Positions 34,676 through 44,173 of a stretch of DNA of 64,000 bases are shown here, piece after piece. Origin of the DNA: JAVBLG01 sp031553655 (lineage in GTDB: Bacteria > Desulfobacterota > Desulfovibrionia > Desulfovibrionales > Desulfovibrionaceae); the NCBI GenBank assembly GCA_031553655.1, contig JAVBLG010000032.1, positions 5,693-69,692 on the forward strand, given 5' to 3'. Below the pieces are notes generated by a model that saw only the letters and a program-made list of their open reading frames with translations, searched no databases and was not told the DNA's origin. Numbering within the stretch: the first letter of the stretch is position 1; each line of letters begins with the position of its first letter. A program made the translations under genes and the position numbers.

Positions 34676-36258
34676 GCTTTTTCAGTCGTACGCACCAATT
34701 TGGCGCGGCCGCGCTGATCATGGGCCTGAGCATTGTGCTCTCGCGCTTCATGGGGTTGGCTCGCGATAAGGTCATATCCTGGAAATTCGGCGCGGGGGGC
34801 GAGGCCGACATCTATTTTGCCGCCTTTGTCATTCCCGACTTCATAAACTATCTTCTGGCCGGCGGCTACATTTCTATTACCATTATCCCCTTGCTGGCCA
34901 AGCGTTTTAAAGAGGATGAAGCCGACGCCTGGAAGTTTTTCTCGGCCATTTTCTGGTGGGCGTTGCTTGTATCCGGCCTTCTGACCCTGCTGTGCATGTT
35001 CGCGGCCCCGGAACTGGCGAGTCTTTCCGCGCCTGGCTTCAGCGCCGCGCAGCTTGAGCGTCTTACCGCCTTTTTGCGTCTCATTCTGCCGGCGCAGATA
35101 TTCTTTCTGGCCGGGGCCTGTTTTTCGGCTTTGCTCTACTATCGGCGGCAATTCAGCGTTCCGGCCTTGACCCCGCTTATCTATAACGGCTTCATCATCC
35201 TCGGCGGGTTGGTCTGGCCTTATGGCGGCATGGAAGGCTTTTGCATCGGGGTTACTCTGGGTGCGGCCGTGGGAGCCTTCTGGCTTCCCTGGCATGCGGC
35301 GCGGGCCGGGGGGGGCGTGCATCTGCGCCCGGTGTTGCGGCATCCGCTGCTCAAGAAGTTTTTGATTATCGCCCTGCCGCTCATGCTCGGACAGAGCGCG
35401 GTGATGCTCAACGAGCAATTTTTACGCATTTTTGGCTCCATGGCCGGAGATGGCGCGGTGAGTCTTTTAAGTTATGCCCGGCGCATGGCTAATGTGCCGG
35501 TGGGCATGATCGGCCAGGCCGCCGCCGTGGCTTCTTATCCTTTTCTGGCGGCCCTGGCCGCTGAAAAAACAGAAAAAGCGGCCCAAACTTTTAACGGCAC
35601 GCTCAATACGGCCTTCGCCTCCAGCCTGGCGATTATTTTTCCCGTGTCGGCCTGGACAATTGCGGCCGCGCAGCCGATTATGGAAGCCATCTTCCTCGGC
35701 GGGCGCTTTGGTCTGGCCGAAGCCGCCGCTTCCGCCCCGATGCTGCAAATTATGACCATAGCCAGCCCTTTGTGGGTTATGCAGATGATTATGAGCCGAG
35801 CTTTTTACGCCGAGGGCGACACCATCACTCCGGCCCTGTGCGGAACTTTGGTGACTTTTGCCAGCCTGCCGTTTTTCTTTGCCCTGGCCAAAGGCGGGGA
35901 GTTTTTCAGCGGCGCCACGGCCACGGCCCTGATTAGCACCGCCGGTATTGTGGTTTATGCGCTGCTGATTATCGGGGTGTGGATTAAACGCAAGGGATTC
36001 AACGCGTTTGCCGGGCTGCCGCGTCTTTGCGCATATTCTCTGCTGATATCCGCGCTGGCGGCGGTTCCGGCCTGGCTGCTGGCCGGTTGCGGGGCAAATC
36101 TCAATTGGCCCCCAGTGCTTTCCGCCCTGGCCGCTCTGGCGGTCAGCGGACTTATTTTCGCCATTGTATATCTGGCTCTTGCCCTGAAATTCCAGCCGGT
36201 TCTGGCTGAGCCTTTCATGCGGATTTTGAGGCGTTTCGGCCCACTCAAAAAAGTATGA
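34672..36258 (+). CDS. murJ: Lipid II flippase MurJ (MviN)
   Basis: This 528-residue polytopic protein has about 14 hydrophobic helices. The N-terminal GLSIVLSRFMGLARDKVIS, with its conserved charged residues, and the FYAEGDTITP segment near residue 378 are typical of MurJ. It flips the peptidoglycan precursor lipid II across the cytoplasmic membrane. Both ends overlap their neighbours as ATGA, so it is coupled to rnr upstream and to the pseudouridine synthase downstream. Confidence 0.95.
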   Translation: MSFFSRTHQFGAAALIMGLSIVLSRFMGLARDKVISWKFGAGGEADIYFAAFVIPDFINYLLAGGYISITIIPLLAKRFKEDEADAWKFFSAIFWWALLVSGLLTLLCMFAAPELASLSAPGFSAAQLERLTAFLRLILPAQIFFLAGACFSALLYYRRQFSVPALTPLIYNGFIILGGLVWPYGGMEGFCIGVTLGAAVGAFWLPWHAARAGGGVHLRPVLRHPLLKKFLIIALPLMLGQSAVMLNEQFLRIFGSMAGDGAVSLLSYARRMANVPVGMIGQAAAVASYPFLAALAAEKTEKAAQTFNGTLNTAFASSLAIIFPVSAWTIAAAQPIMEAIFLGGRFGLAEAAASAPMLQIMTIASPLWVMQMIMSRAFYAEGDTITPALCGTLVTFASLPFFFALAKGGEFFSGATATALISTAGIVVYALLIIGVWIKRKGFNAFAGLPRLCAYSLLISALAAVPAWLLAGCGANLNWPPVLSALAALAVSGLIFAIVYLALALKFQPVLAEPFMRILRRFGPLKKV

Positions 36259-37271
36259 AAACTTTTATTCTCACGCTCGCGCATCACGGCAAGCGACTCG
36301 ACCATATTCTGAAAATTCTGGAAGTGGAAAACGGGTTGCGCGGTTGCCGCAGACTTTGCGAGTCTGGTCTCGCGCGCTTAAATGGCAGGCCGGGCAGGGC
36401 GGCGGAGAAGGGGAGATCCGGAGATCGACTTGAGGTGTACAGCCCGCCTTGTCTTGCCGCGCAAACAGGTTTGGCTGAAGACGGGGTCGCCGGGTTGTCT
36501 CAAGAACGTCGCCCGACCGAGGCGGAGCAGGGGAATTTTTTCGGCAATGGCGTATATTCGAAGGCCTTGCCGGAAGTTGCGGCCGACTTCGGGGCGCTGA
36601 TCTTCATTTACAAGCCTTCGGGAATGCACAGTGTTTCCCTTGCCGGAAAGAGCGATTGCGACAGTCTGGAAAATTATCTTCCTCGTATCGCTCCCGGTTT
36701 TCGTTTGCTCACCCGTCTGGATTTTCCAACCTCCGGGCTGGTGGCGGCCGTGAACAATGACGCTATGGCGCGAAAATGGCGCGAGTCTGAAACCTCGGGA
36801 ACTTGCCTAAAGTTTTACTGCGCTTTGCTTGAGGGGCGGCTTGAGCGCGAAATGCCGGTTGAAAACAGTCTTGAGACGGCTGGAAGACAGAGAAGTGTTG
36901 TTTTGACCAGGCGCGATCCCGATTTTACAAGGCACACCCGGTTTTATCCGTTGGCTTGGCTTGCGGCCGAGGATGTTTCGCGTTTTGTGGGGGAATATGC
37001 CCAAATTGGCGGCCCGGCCAACATCTTCACCTTGGCTGGATGTCTGATCCGGCGCGGAGCCAGGCATCAGATTCGCGCCCATGCGGCCGGTCTCGGACAT
37101 CCACTGGCCGGAGACGCGCTTTATGGGGCACAAACAACCATGCCTATTGTCCTGCATCACGGTCGCATAATCAGCCCTTTTGGCCAGGCCCGTTGCGCCG
37201 CGCCCGTGGAGTTTTTTTTGCCCTCACCCGCGCGGGAGGCTCTGCAAATTTTCTGGAACTCCGACAAATGA
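36255..37271 (+). CDS. RluA-family pseudouridine synthase
   Basis: This 338-residue protein has an S4-like N-terminal RNA-binding segment (about 10-55) and a catalytic domain with the diagnostic LLTRLDFPTSGL near residue 155, whose Asp is the nucleophile, plus RRGARHQIRAH near 270. It should isomerise uridines in rRNA or tRNA; the exact position is not predictable. A stretch of about 45 residues between the S4 and catalytic domains (EKGRSGDRLE to GVYSKALPE) is poorly conserved, like the insertions in nearby genes. It overlaps the murJ stop by four bases. Confidence 0.88.
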   Translation: MKTFILTLAHHGKRLDHILKILEVENGLRGCRRLCESGLARLNGRPGRAAEKGRSGDRLEVYSPPCLAAQTGLAEDGVAGLSQERRPTEAEQGNFFGNGVYSKALPEVAADFGALIFIYKPSGMHSVSLAGKSDCDSLENYLPRIAPGFRLLTRLDFPTSGLVAAVNNDAMARKWRESETSGTCLKFYCALLEGRLEREMPVENSLETAGRQRSVVLTRRDPDFTRHTRFYPLAWLAAEDVSRFVGEYAQIGGPANIFTLAGCLIRRGARHQIRAHAAGLGHPLAGDALYGAQTTMPIVLHHGRIISPFGQARCAAPVEFFLPSPAREALQIFWNSDK

Positions 37272-37344
37272 TTTTTTGTTGAAAACGGGCCCAGGGGCCT
37301 GAAACAAATTTTGTCCAGCTCGTAACACCATATTGGAGATTGTA

Positions 37345-38199
37345 ATGGAAAAGACCATTTTTCGTCTGGAAATAACCGCTGAGGAGCAATATTCCGACCT
37401 GATCACCGGGGTTCTGGCCCTCAATTACCCCTATGGATGGGAAGAAGCCAGCCTGAATGACGGACGGGTGCGCTTTACGTTACACACGGATCTGCCTGAA
37501 AATTTGGATATTTTGCCGCCGGAAATAAAAAGAGTGGCCCCAGATGCCGAAATTGAGTGCACGGAGCTGGAAGACAAGGATTGGACCAGTGCCTGGAGGC
37601 AATTTTTTACCCCGGTGCCCTGCGGCAGCCGCTTTATGGTAATTCCGCCCTGGCTGCGCGACGAAATGGATTTGCAGGGCCGTCGGGCCATAGTGATTGA
37701 ACCGGCTTCTGCCTTTGGCACCGGGCATCATGCCAGCACCGAGCTGTGCCTTTCGCTCATATCCGATCTTATGGATACCGGAAAATTGAAACCGGGCATG
37801 GAATTTATGGATTTGGGAACAGGCTCTGGCATTCTGGGCATAGCGCTTGCCGGGCACGGTCTGACCGGGCTGGGCATAGACATTGAAGCTGTGGCCGTGG
37901 CCAATGCCAGGGAAAATATGGAGCTCAACGGAACAACCGGGATGGAAGTGCGGCAAGGTGACATCACCGCTGCCGAAGGACGCAAATTTGATATTGTGGT
38001 GGCCAATATTCTGGCCGACGTGCTCAAGAATCTGGCCCCGCAACTTGTTGGCTCACTGCGGCCCGGAGGTATTTTGCTTCTTTCGGGTATTCTAGACATA
38101 CAGGCCGGAGCGGTTGAGGAAAAATACATGGCTCTCGGCCTGCCCCAGGCGCAACGTAAGAAGCAGGGAGAGTGGACGGCGCTGAAGTGGGTAAACTAG
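37345..38199 (+). CDS. prmA: Ribosomal protein L11 methyltransferase
   Basis: This 284-residue SAM-dependent methyltransferase modifies L11. PrmA features are the N-terminal substrate-recognition domain, IEPASAFGTGHHAST near residue 120, the SAM-binding MDLGTGSGILGIAL near 155 and the catalytic-region VVANILADVL near 220. ATG 37345 has GGAG six bases upstream; the frame also starts at TTG 37333, which would place the GGAG inside the gene. The glycosyltransferase gene begins one base after the stop. Confidence 0.95.
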   Translation: MEKTIFRLEITAEEQYSDLITGVLALNYPYGWEEASLNDGRVRFTLHTDLPENLDILPPEIKRVAPDAEIECTELEDKDWTSAWRQFFTPVPCGSRFMVIPPWLRDEMDLQGRRAIVIEPASAFGTGHHASTELCLSLISDLMDTGKLKPGMEFMDLGTGSGILGIALAGHGLTGLGIDIEAVAVANARENMELNGTTGMEVRQGDITAAEGRKFDIVVANILADVLKNLAPQLVGSLRPGGILLLSGILDIQAGAVEEKYMALGLPQAQRKKQGEWTALKWVN

Positions 38200-38200
38200 C

Positions 38201-39130
38201 ATGGCCGCCGGAAAATATGTTCCTTCGACGAATATCACCATGCCGGTGTTCAATAGGCATGATCAGACATTAAAAACCATTTTCGCCTTACGACGCAATA
38301 CGGGGGCCAAAATAATCCTCACAGTTGTAGACAACGGCAGTAAAGAAGCTTTGAGGAATGAGCTTATACGGCTGCATAAAGAAAAGGTTATTGATAATCT
38401 GTTCATTTTGGAAAAAAATTACGGTATTTCCTGCGCATGCAATGTCGGCTGGCAGCTTGTTGACGCGTCATTTTTTATGAAACTTGACAATGACATGCTC
38501 GTGCTGTCGGGCACATGGCTGGAAGACGTGTTCTCCATGTGGGGCCGTTATAAATATTCTACTGTATTCGGGCCGGTATGGAACTCGGATGCCACGAACC
38601 TCAAGGTGGACACCCCCTGCGGAACAATGTGGATGATGCCCGCATCTTTGAGTGGCGCGGCCTTTTTGGTCAGCAAGAAAGTTAATGAACAAATTGGATA
38701 TTTCAGCGAAGATTACGGACTATACGGAGAGGAAGACGCCGATTACTGCATGCGTTGTCTACACGCGGGAATCAGGAAATACACCTTTGAAGCGTCAAAA
38801 ATGTTTGCGGACGCGGGCGGGAACGATGATTACAAAAGCATAAATTTTTCCAAGGTGGACATGCATAACAGGAATGTGGGCTTTGGCCGGGGCGAAGGAA
38901 TTTTCGCCTTGAACCTGTTTTTGTACAAGCATGGCCTGCGGGATCTGAAAGTGCGCCGCAGGTATGTGATCGACTCCGTGGACGGAAATCATGTGAAGAT
39001 TTCGGAAGATCAGGACTATTTGAAATACCTTGACGCTCTGTCCGAATGCTGTGATTTGTTCAATGCCTGCGGCAGAGAGCCGGATAGTGAGCTTACGGAA
39101 AAAATAAAAAAAATTCTTATTGCAGCATAG
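38201..39130 (+). CDS. GT2-type glycosyltransferase
   Basis: This 309-residue GT-A fold protein has an N-terminal ITMPVFNRHDQTL strand, VVDNGS near residue 45, a metal-binding-type KLDNDM (D-N-D) near 94, and a later GLYGEEDADYCMR that fits the acceptor/catalytic acidic segment of family 2 enzymes. No membrane helices are seen, so it is likely cytosolic. The gene is visibly A+T-richer than prmA, which it follows by one base, and it precedes the convergent defence genes, so it may have been acquired. The sugar and the acceptor are unknown. Confidence 0.82.
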   Translation: MAAGKYVPSTNITMPVFNRHDQTLKTIFALRRNTGAKIILTVVDNGSKEALRNELIRLHKEKVIDNLFILEKNYGISCACNVGWQLVDASFFMKLDNDMLVLSGTWLEDVFSMWGRYKYSTVFGPVWNSDATNLKVDTPCGTMWMMPASLSGAAFLVSKKVNEQIGYFSEDYGLYGEEDADYCMRCLHAGIRKYTFEASKMFADAGGNDDYKSINFSKVDMHNRNVGFGRGEGIFALNLFLYKHGLRDLKVRRRYVIDSVDGNHVKISEDQDYLKYLDALSECCDLFNACGREPDSELTEKIKKILIAA

Positions 39131-39159
39131 AGACTTTTGAGAATGGAAGTATCTGTATT

Positions 39160-39939
39160 TTATTTAAAATGATGGTTCTCCCTAAGCTCTGGTAATTCAT
39201 CGGCCAAGCAAAGCAAATAAGTGGTGTAGAAAGATGGAAGTGCTCCAGATTTATCAGGATAAAGGTACGTGTCGCGTAGTTCTAATAATTTTTCTTCATC
39301 ATCTACAGCTTCTTTAAGATCATCGGAAAGTTGTTTCCATATTGCCAAGCGGCGTTGTGCCAGCCTCGGAGTGTTTAGGCCCAAAATTTTTATAGTGTTT
39401 TCTACTACAGCACAATCTATCCCAGCGCGTTTGCAGGCTGCAATATCAGGCGCAAATAAAAGTCCAGATGAGGTCTCTACTTGGGTAAATAATGGATAAT
39501 CCGGCAAAGTGTAAGGATTGAGGATATTTCCTTCAGGATCGTGCTTGTCCTTCTTTTGCCCGCATGAAAGCTCCACTTCTTGATATATTTTTTTGTGATT
39601 TTTGTCGTAATTCGGTTTTGAGCCTCCAAGACAATTTAGAAGAAAATTATCAAAAGTGCATGTGTAATCATGTGTTGGTGTACTTGCATTTTTAGGAATA
39701 AAATTCTCTATCTGCCTGCCGTGCTCTTGAAGACTCGCTTCACAATAAGCGCAAACTCCATTATGGCTTATAAGCAAGTTGGAAATTATTTCCTTATAAG
39801 CATCCTGGTATTCATTTTTGAATGCTTCCCATCTCGCGGTTTCCGTACGTGCGGGAGACGCCGGAGGATAATTTTTTTGAAATAATGCCACAATAGCAGA
39901 AAAATTTTTTGGTTCGTCAGCGGGTTTAATCTTGTGCAT
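39160..39939 (-). CDS. ptuB: PtuB-like HNH family protein of a Septu-type defence system
   Basis: This 259-residue protein resembles the TIGR02646/PtuB HNH family: GVCAYCEASL near residue 62 carries a zinc-type CxxC, and ELSCGQKKDKHDPEG near 125 fits the second metal/DNA segment. In relatives I recall, the catalytic strand reads IEH; here it is QIENFIPK, with Asn in place of His. The start overlaps the ptuA end by 14 bp, the usual Septu order. It would be the DNA-cutting effector of the complex. The call rests on motif memory plus the partner gene. Confidence 0.8.
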   Translation of the reverse strand: MHKIKPADEPKNFSAIVALFQKNYPPASPARTETARWEAFKNEYQDAYKEIISNLLISHNGVCAYCEASLQEHGRQIENFIPKNASTPTHDYTCTFDNFLLNCLGGSKPNYDKNHKKIYQEVELSCGQKKDKHDPEGNILNPYTLPDYPLFTQVETSSGLLFAPDIAACKRAGIDCAVVENTIKILGLNTPRLAQRRLAIWKQLSDDLKEAVDDEEKLLELRDTYLYPDKSGALPSFYTTYLLCLADELPELRENHHFK

Positions 39940-41227
39940 TTGAATCTTCCCGTTCCTTTTTTCTTTTCATACGCAGCAACAGCATATCGGCTCTGTCAAG
40001 AACAGGATCATCCCGCATCCATACATTCAATTTTTCGCGTAATTTTTCGGCTTCTTCAAACCCCCCATTTCTTAATAGACTGAAATAATTTTCAAGTGTT
40101 TTTGTGGCATCATTGTGCGGGCGCGGTAATACTTCCTGAAGAAATTGCAATACTCTGGAATTTTCTGCTCCAAAGGTTGACACATTGGTGCAATACGCTT
40201 TTCCATCTTTTAATATGCGTATATATTCAGGTTCTATAGAGGTAAGAGTTTGCGGGCTATGGGTGGTTACTATGAATTGAATGTTGGGGAAAATATTCAT
40301 CAACGTTGGCAACACAGTCTGTTGCCAGGAAGGGTGCAAATGTAATTCAATTTCATCAATCAGCACTGTACCCGGAGAATGAAGCACGGATTCCCCTTTT
40401 AGCCAGGTGACCTTGTCGTTCGCCACCGCCATGCGGCGAGCCAAGTCCATAACCAGGGCCAGCATGGTGCGATAACCGTCGCTGAGTTGGGTTAGTGAAT
40501 ACATTTCGCCCGTATCTTTTTTGCAAACAAAAAATTCGGGTGGAGTTTTATCTATCTGCGGATCCTGGTATTCTTCATTGAGGGCTTTGAGCACGGCCTC
40601 GCGCACTGCTTTGAGTTCCGCTATTTCATAATCGAAATTTTTGATCTTTTTGGCATGTAGAGCTTCTTCTGTGGATTTGTTTACAAACCAGTTCATAGTG
40701 GACTGGAAATCTATGGCCGGAGAAAAGGCGTCTGTATAGGCACTTGCTTTGTTTATGCTACCTGAATTGGAATTTTTAGTTTCAGGTAGAATGCGTTTTG
40801 CGGAATAATAAGTGAATACCGGCATGGCTTTGTCTAATTTGCCATGCTCCGCATAGGTATCCCAAAATGTGTTTAAGGGTCTAATATATTGTGCTAAATC
40901 TACTTTTAATAATGAGCTGATTCTATCCTCATTGAATAGCGCCTCAATGGCTGGAACTTCAGCTCCGTCAGCGCCTTTGAGTTTTACTGAATAGTAAAAA
41001 CTATCAAAACCTATGGAAGGATTAGAAATATATATATTTTCCATAATACGGATTTCATTGTCGCGAAAACTGTTGGCGAATGCCTTCAGTATAATAGCCA
41101 AGGCGTCAAGAACCGCGCTTTTGCCCGCGCCATTCACGCCTACCAGCACGGTGAGCTTTGGATCAAAGTCTATTTGCAAGTCGCTGAAGCATCGGAAATT
41201 TTTTACATGCAAAGACTCAATAGTCAT
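39926..41227 (-). CDS. ptuA: PtuA-like AAA ATPase of a Septu-type defence system
   Basis: This 433-residue OLD/RecF-like ATPase has Walker A GVNGAGKS at 30-37, a signature-like QLSDGYRTML near 250, Walker B TVLIDEIELHLHP near 290 and an H-loop region FIVTTHSPQTL. In Septu systems PtuA binds PtuB and senses phage infection. ATG 41227 follows GGAGGG; an in-frame ATG four codons earlier overlaps that site. Both genes are A+T-richer than their surroundings, and no reverse transcriptase or msr/msd RNA is present, so this is not the retron-associated form. It starts 42 bp after trkH. Confidence 0.85.
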   Translation of the reverse strand: MTIESLHVKNFRCFSDLQIDFDPKLTVLVGVNGAGKSAVLDALAIILKAFANSFRDNEIRIMENIYISNPSIGFDSFYYSVKLKGADGAEVPAIEALFNEDRISSLLKVDLAQYIRPLNTFWDTYAEHGKLDKAMPVFTYYSAKRILPETKNSNSGSINKASAYTDAFSPAIDFQSTMNWFVNKSTEEALHAKKIKNFDYEIAELKAVREAVLKALNEEYQDPQIDKTPPEFFVCKKDTGEMYSLTQLSDGYRTMLALVMDLARRMAVANDKVTWLKGESVLHSPGTVLIDEIELHLHPSWQQTVLPTLMNIFPNIQFIVTTHSPQTLTSIEPEYIRILKDGKAYCTNVSTFGAENSRVLQFLQEVLPRPHNDATKTLENYFSLLRNGGFEEAEKLREKLNVWMRDDPVLDRADMLLLRMKRKKEREDSNAQD

Positions 41228-41269
41228 TTTACCCTCCATTGCGCGCCTTGCGTATTTGCAATCTTGCCG

Positions 41270-42733
41270 CTACCTGCGCCAGAACGCCGGTACGAAAATG
41301 ATCATGATGGTGTAAATTTCCAGCCGCCCCATGAGCATGGCCAGGCTTAGCAGCCATTTGCCGCCGTCGGGCAGGTGCCCGAAGTTTTCCACCGGTCCCA
41401 GGCTGGCAAAGGCCGCGCCCACATTGGCCAGGCAGGCGGCCGAGGCCCAGAAGGCGGCTTCCACTTCCGCGCCCATGGCGGCCAGAGCCACAGTGGAAGC
41501 GGCGATCAGCAGCACAAAGATCACAAAAAAGCTGATTACCGCATTAAGTACCTCGGGGGGTACGGCCTTGCCGTCGATTTTGATCACGTTTATCGAGCGC
41601 GGGTGCAGCAAATGCAGCACTTCTTGCCAGGCCACCCTGGCCAGCAAAATTATGCGCAATATTTTCAGCCCGCCGCTGGTGGAGCCAACGCAGCCGCCCA
41701 CAAAGTAGAAAGACATCAGCACAGCCCGCCCGGCAGAAGGCCAGGTTTCGTAGTCGGTGGAGGAAAAGCCCGTTGTGGTCACTATGCAGGTTATCTGGAA
41801 AAAGGCGTGGCGCACGGTTTCAGCCACGGTGGCATATTGTTTGTTGTGCAGCAGAATCCAGGTGAGCAGGGCGGCCCCGAACAGCAGAATGGCGCTGTAG
41901 ATTTTGAATTCGCTGTTGCTTTTGTAGGCGGCGCGGTCGCCGGATAAAAAACGGTTGTGCAGGGCGAAGCTGGCCCCGGAAACATACATGAAAATTACCA
42001 CCACCCATTGAATATAGGCATCGTCGAAAGATGCCAGGGAATTGTTGCGGGTGGAAAAACCGGCTGTGGAAATAGTGGTGAAGGTATGGGTTACGGCTTC
42101 AAAGAGCGACATGCCGCCAAGAAGCAGCAATATCAACAGCGCGGCGGACAACATCAGATAAATGCGCCACAGCACCGCGGCGGTGTCGCGCAGGCGTGGG
42201 GTGAGCTTGTTTTTGGACGGACCGGGTATTTCGGCCTTGAAAAGCTGCATACCGCCCACGCCCAGAGTGGGCAGAATGGACAGATACAGAATGATGATGC
42301 CGATTCCGCCCAGCCATTGGGTGAAGCTGCGCCACATGAGCAGCCCGCCGGGCATGGCTTGAATGTCGGGTATTACCGAAGCCCCGGTGGTGGTAAAGCC
42401 CGAGGTCGATTCAAAAACAGCGTCGGCCAGAGACAGCCAGCCCCCGATAATATAGGGCAAGGCCCCGCCCAGGCTCATGCAAATCCAGCACAGGGCCACA
42501 GTGAGCATGCCCTCGCGGTTGCTGAGGCCGTCTTCGGGGTCGGGCGGCTTGAAGAAAAAACGCAGCAGCGCGCCAATGCCCACCATAATAGCCATGGATA
42601 TGCCCAGCGCCTTGTCCGAGCCGTCGTCATACCAGAGTGCGGTTAGCATGGGCAGCATCATGGCCAGCCCCACCGCAAGAGTTAGCACGCCAAGAATGTG
42701 CAGAATGCCTGCGGGCCTTATGACTTTGCTCAT
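41270..42733 (-). CDS. trkH: Trk potassium uptake protein, membrane subunit
   Basis: This 487-residue polytopic protein has the four P-loop filter segments of TrkH/KtrB: TSGFTTTGAS near residue 113, ISTAGFSTR near 222, VTTTGFSST near 316 and CLANVGAAF near 433. It forms the K+ channel-like pore gated by TrkA. Its start overlaps the trkA stop by four bases, indicating coupled synthesis of the two subunits. Confidence 0.95.
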   Translation of the reverse strand: MSKVIRPAGILHILGVLTLAVGLAMMLPMLTALWYDDGSDKALGISMAIMVGIGALLRFFFKPPDPEDGLSNREGMLTVALCWICMSLGGALPYIIGGWLSLADAVFESTSGFTTTGASVIPDIQAMPGGLLMWRSFTQWLGGIGIIILYLSILPTLGVGGMQLFKAEIPGPSKNKLTPRLRDTAAVLWRIYLMLSAALLILLLLGGMSLFEAVTHTFTTISTAGFSTRNNSLASFDDAYIQWVVVIFMYVSGASFALHNRFLSGDRAAYKSNSEFKIYSAILLFGAALLTWILLHNKQYATVAETVRHAFFQITCIVTTTGFSSTDYETWPSAGRAVLMSFYFVGGCVGSTSGGLKILRIILLARVAWQEVLHLLHPRSINVIKIDGKAVPPEVLNAVISFFVIFVLLIAASTVALAAMGAEVEAAFWASAACLANVGAAFASLGPVENFGHLPDGGKWLLSLAMLMGRLEIYTIMIIFVPAFWRR

Positions 42734-44118
42734 TCCCGTTCCGCCAGGCGTTTTTCGATTTCGCTCATGACCTCGCGGGTGCAGACCATTATGATGTGGT
42801 CGCCAGCGTCAAGCTCGCTGTTGCCGTTGGGAATAAACACACCCTTGTTGCGCATCACGGCCACCAGCAATGCGCCGCGCGGAAGTTTAAGATCGCGTAC
42901 CGGCCTGCCGGTTAAGGTGGAATTTTCCGCCAGCACCGCTTCGAGCACTTCGGCGGCCTCGTCGCCCACGGAAACTGAAGTGAGCATGCGGCCTTGTCGT
43001 ACTACGTTGACCAGGGTATTCACGGCCGATTGGCGCGGGCTCACCCCGTGGTCGATACCTATATTTTCCACCAATGAGAGATAGCCGGGCTTGTTCACCC
43101 TGGCCACTGTGGTGGCCACGCCCATAGACTTGCCCAGCAGGCAGGCCATGATGTTGGTTTCCTCGTCGCCGGTGGCCGCCACCAGTACGTCCATATCTTT
43201 GATGTTTTCTTCGATGAACAGGCTTTTGTCCGTGCCGTCGCCGTGCAGCACTAGCGTGCTGTCGAGCACCGAGGCCAGGTGCGCGCAGCGTTCGGCGTCG
43301 GAATCCACCAACTTGAGATCCACGCCCTTGTTTTCATAGAGTTTGGCCAGCTGCAGGCCTATGGTGCCCCCGCCGATTATGCATATGGTGCTGAAAAAAG
43401 CCCGGTTGCGGCCCAAAGTGCGCAGCAGCCGCCGCTGGCTGTGCTCATTGTAAATGAAGTAGGCCGTGTCTCCGGGCAGCAGGCTTTCGCGGCCCGAAGG
43501 CACAATGACCTGATCCTTGCGGGCTATGGCCGCCACCATAATGCTGTCGCCGCCCACCAGTTCGCGAAAGCGGGAAAGGGGTTCGCCGGCCAGCGGCCCA
43601 CTTTCTATGCGGTAAGCAGCCATGCGGATGTGCCCGCCGGCAAATTCGGCATATTCCACGGCTCCGGGCATGGACAGCAGGCGGTCTATGGTGCGCACCA
43701 CTTCCTTTTCCGGGCTGACCATAATGTTGATGCGCAAGCCTGAGCCGAGCAGTTCGGGATAATTAGCGAATTCTTCATCACGTAGCCGGGCCAGGATGAC
43801 GGCCTCTTTGGGCGCTATGGCATTGGCGAAAAGGCAGGCGATGATATTTACTTCGTCGCTGCTGGTCACGGCGAAAAAAAACGAAGCTTCAGCCGTGCCC
43901 GCTTCTTTCAGCACCGAAGGGCTGGACCCCGAACCGAGCACGGTCTGAACGTCAATAGCGTCGGAAATGCGCTTGAGCCGTTCCGATTCAAGGTCTATTA
44001 CCGTGACATCCTTATCTTCCTGGGTAAGGCGGCGAGCAATGTGAAAGCCGACTTCGCCGCCGCCGACGATAATTATTTTTTTGCGCTCAAATTTTGTTTT
44101 ATTGCCGAAGATGAACAC
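42730..44118 (-). CDS. trkA: Trk system potassium uptake protein TrkA
   Basis: This 462-residue cytosolic regulator has two RCK-type halves: Rossmann motifs IIIVGGGEVGFHIA at about 14 and ICIIGGGTIGLQLA at about 244, each followed by a TrkA-C domain (about 150-225 and 385-460). It binds nucleotides and gates TrkH. The start is GTG, with GAGG six bases upstream. It is followed by trkH in the same frame-overlap unit and lies 55 bp after the histidine kinase gene. Confidence 0.94.
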   Translation of the reverse strand: MFIFGNKTKFERKKIIIVGGGEVGFHIARRLTQEDKDVTVIDLESERLKRISDAIDVQTVLGSGSSPSVLKEAGTAEASFFFAVTSSDEVNIIACLFANAIAPKEAVILARLRDEEFANYPELLGSGLRINIMVSPEKEVVRTIDRLLSMPGAVEYAEFAGGHIRMAAYRIESGPLAGEPLSRFRELVGGDSIMVAAIARKDQVIVPSGRESLLPGDTAYFIYNEHSQRRLLRTLGRNRAFFSTICIIGGGTIGLQLAKLYENKGVDLKLVDSDAERCAHLASVLDSTLVLHGDGTDKSLFIEENIKDMDVLVAATGDEETNIMACLLGKSMGVATTVARVNKPGYLSLVENIGIDHGVSPRQSAVNTLVNVVRQGRMLTSVSVGDEAAEVLEAVLAENSTLTGRPVRDLKLPRGALLVAVMRNKGVFIPNGNSELDAGDHIIMVCTREVMSEIEKRLAERE

Positions 44119-44173
44119 ATATGCCTCGTTTGGAGCATTTTTTTTGATTTTTGTGGTACTTGAGTCTGTTTTT

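Noticed and set aside
39160..41227. Retron-associated (Ec78-like) form of the defence system
   Set aside because: No reverse transcriptase gene and no msr/msd-like inverted repeat within the flanking sequence.
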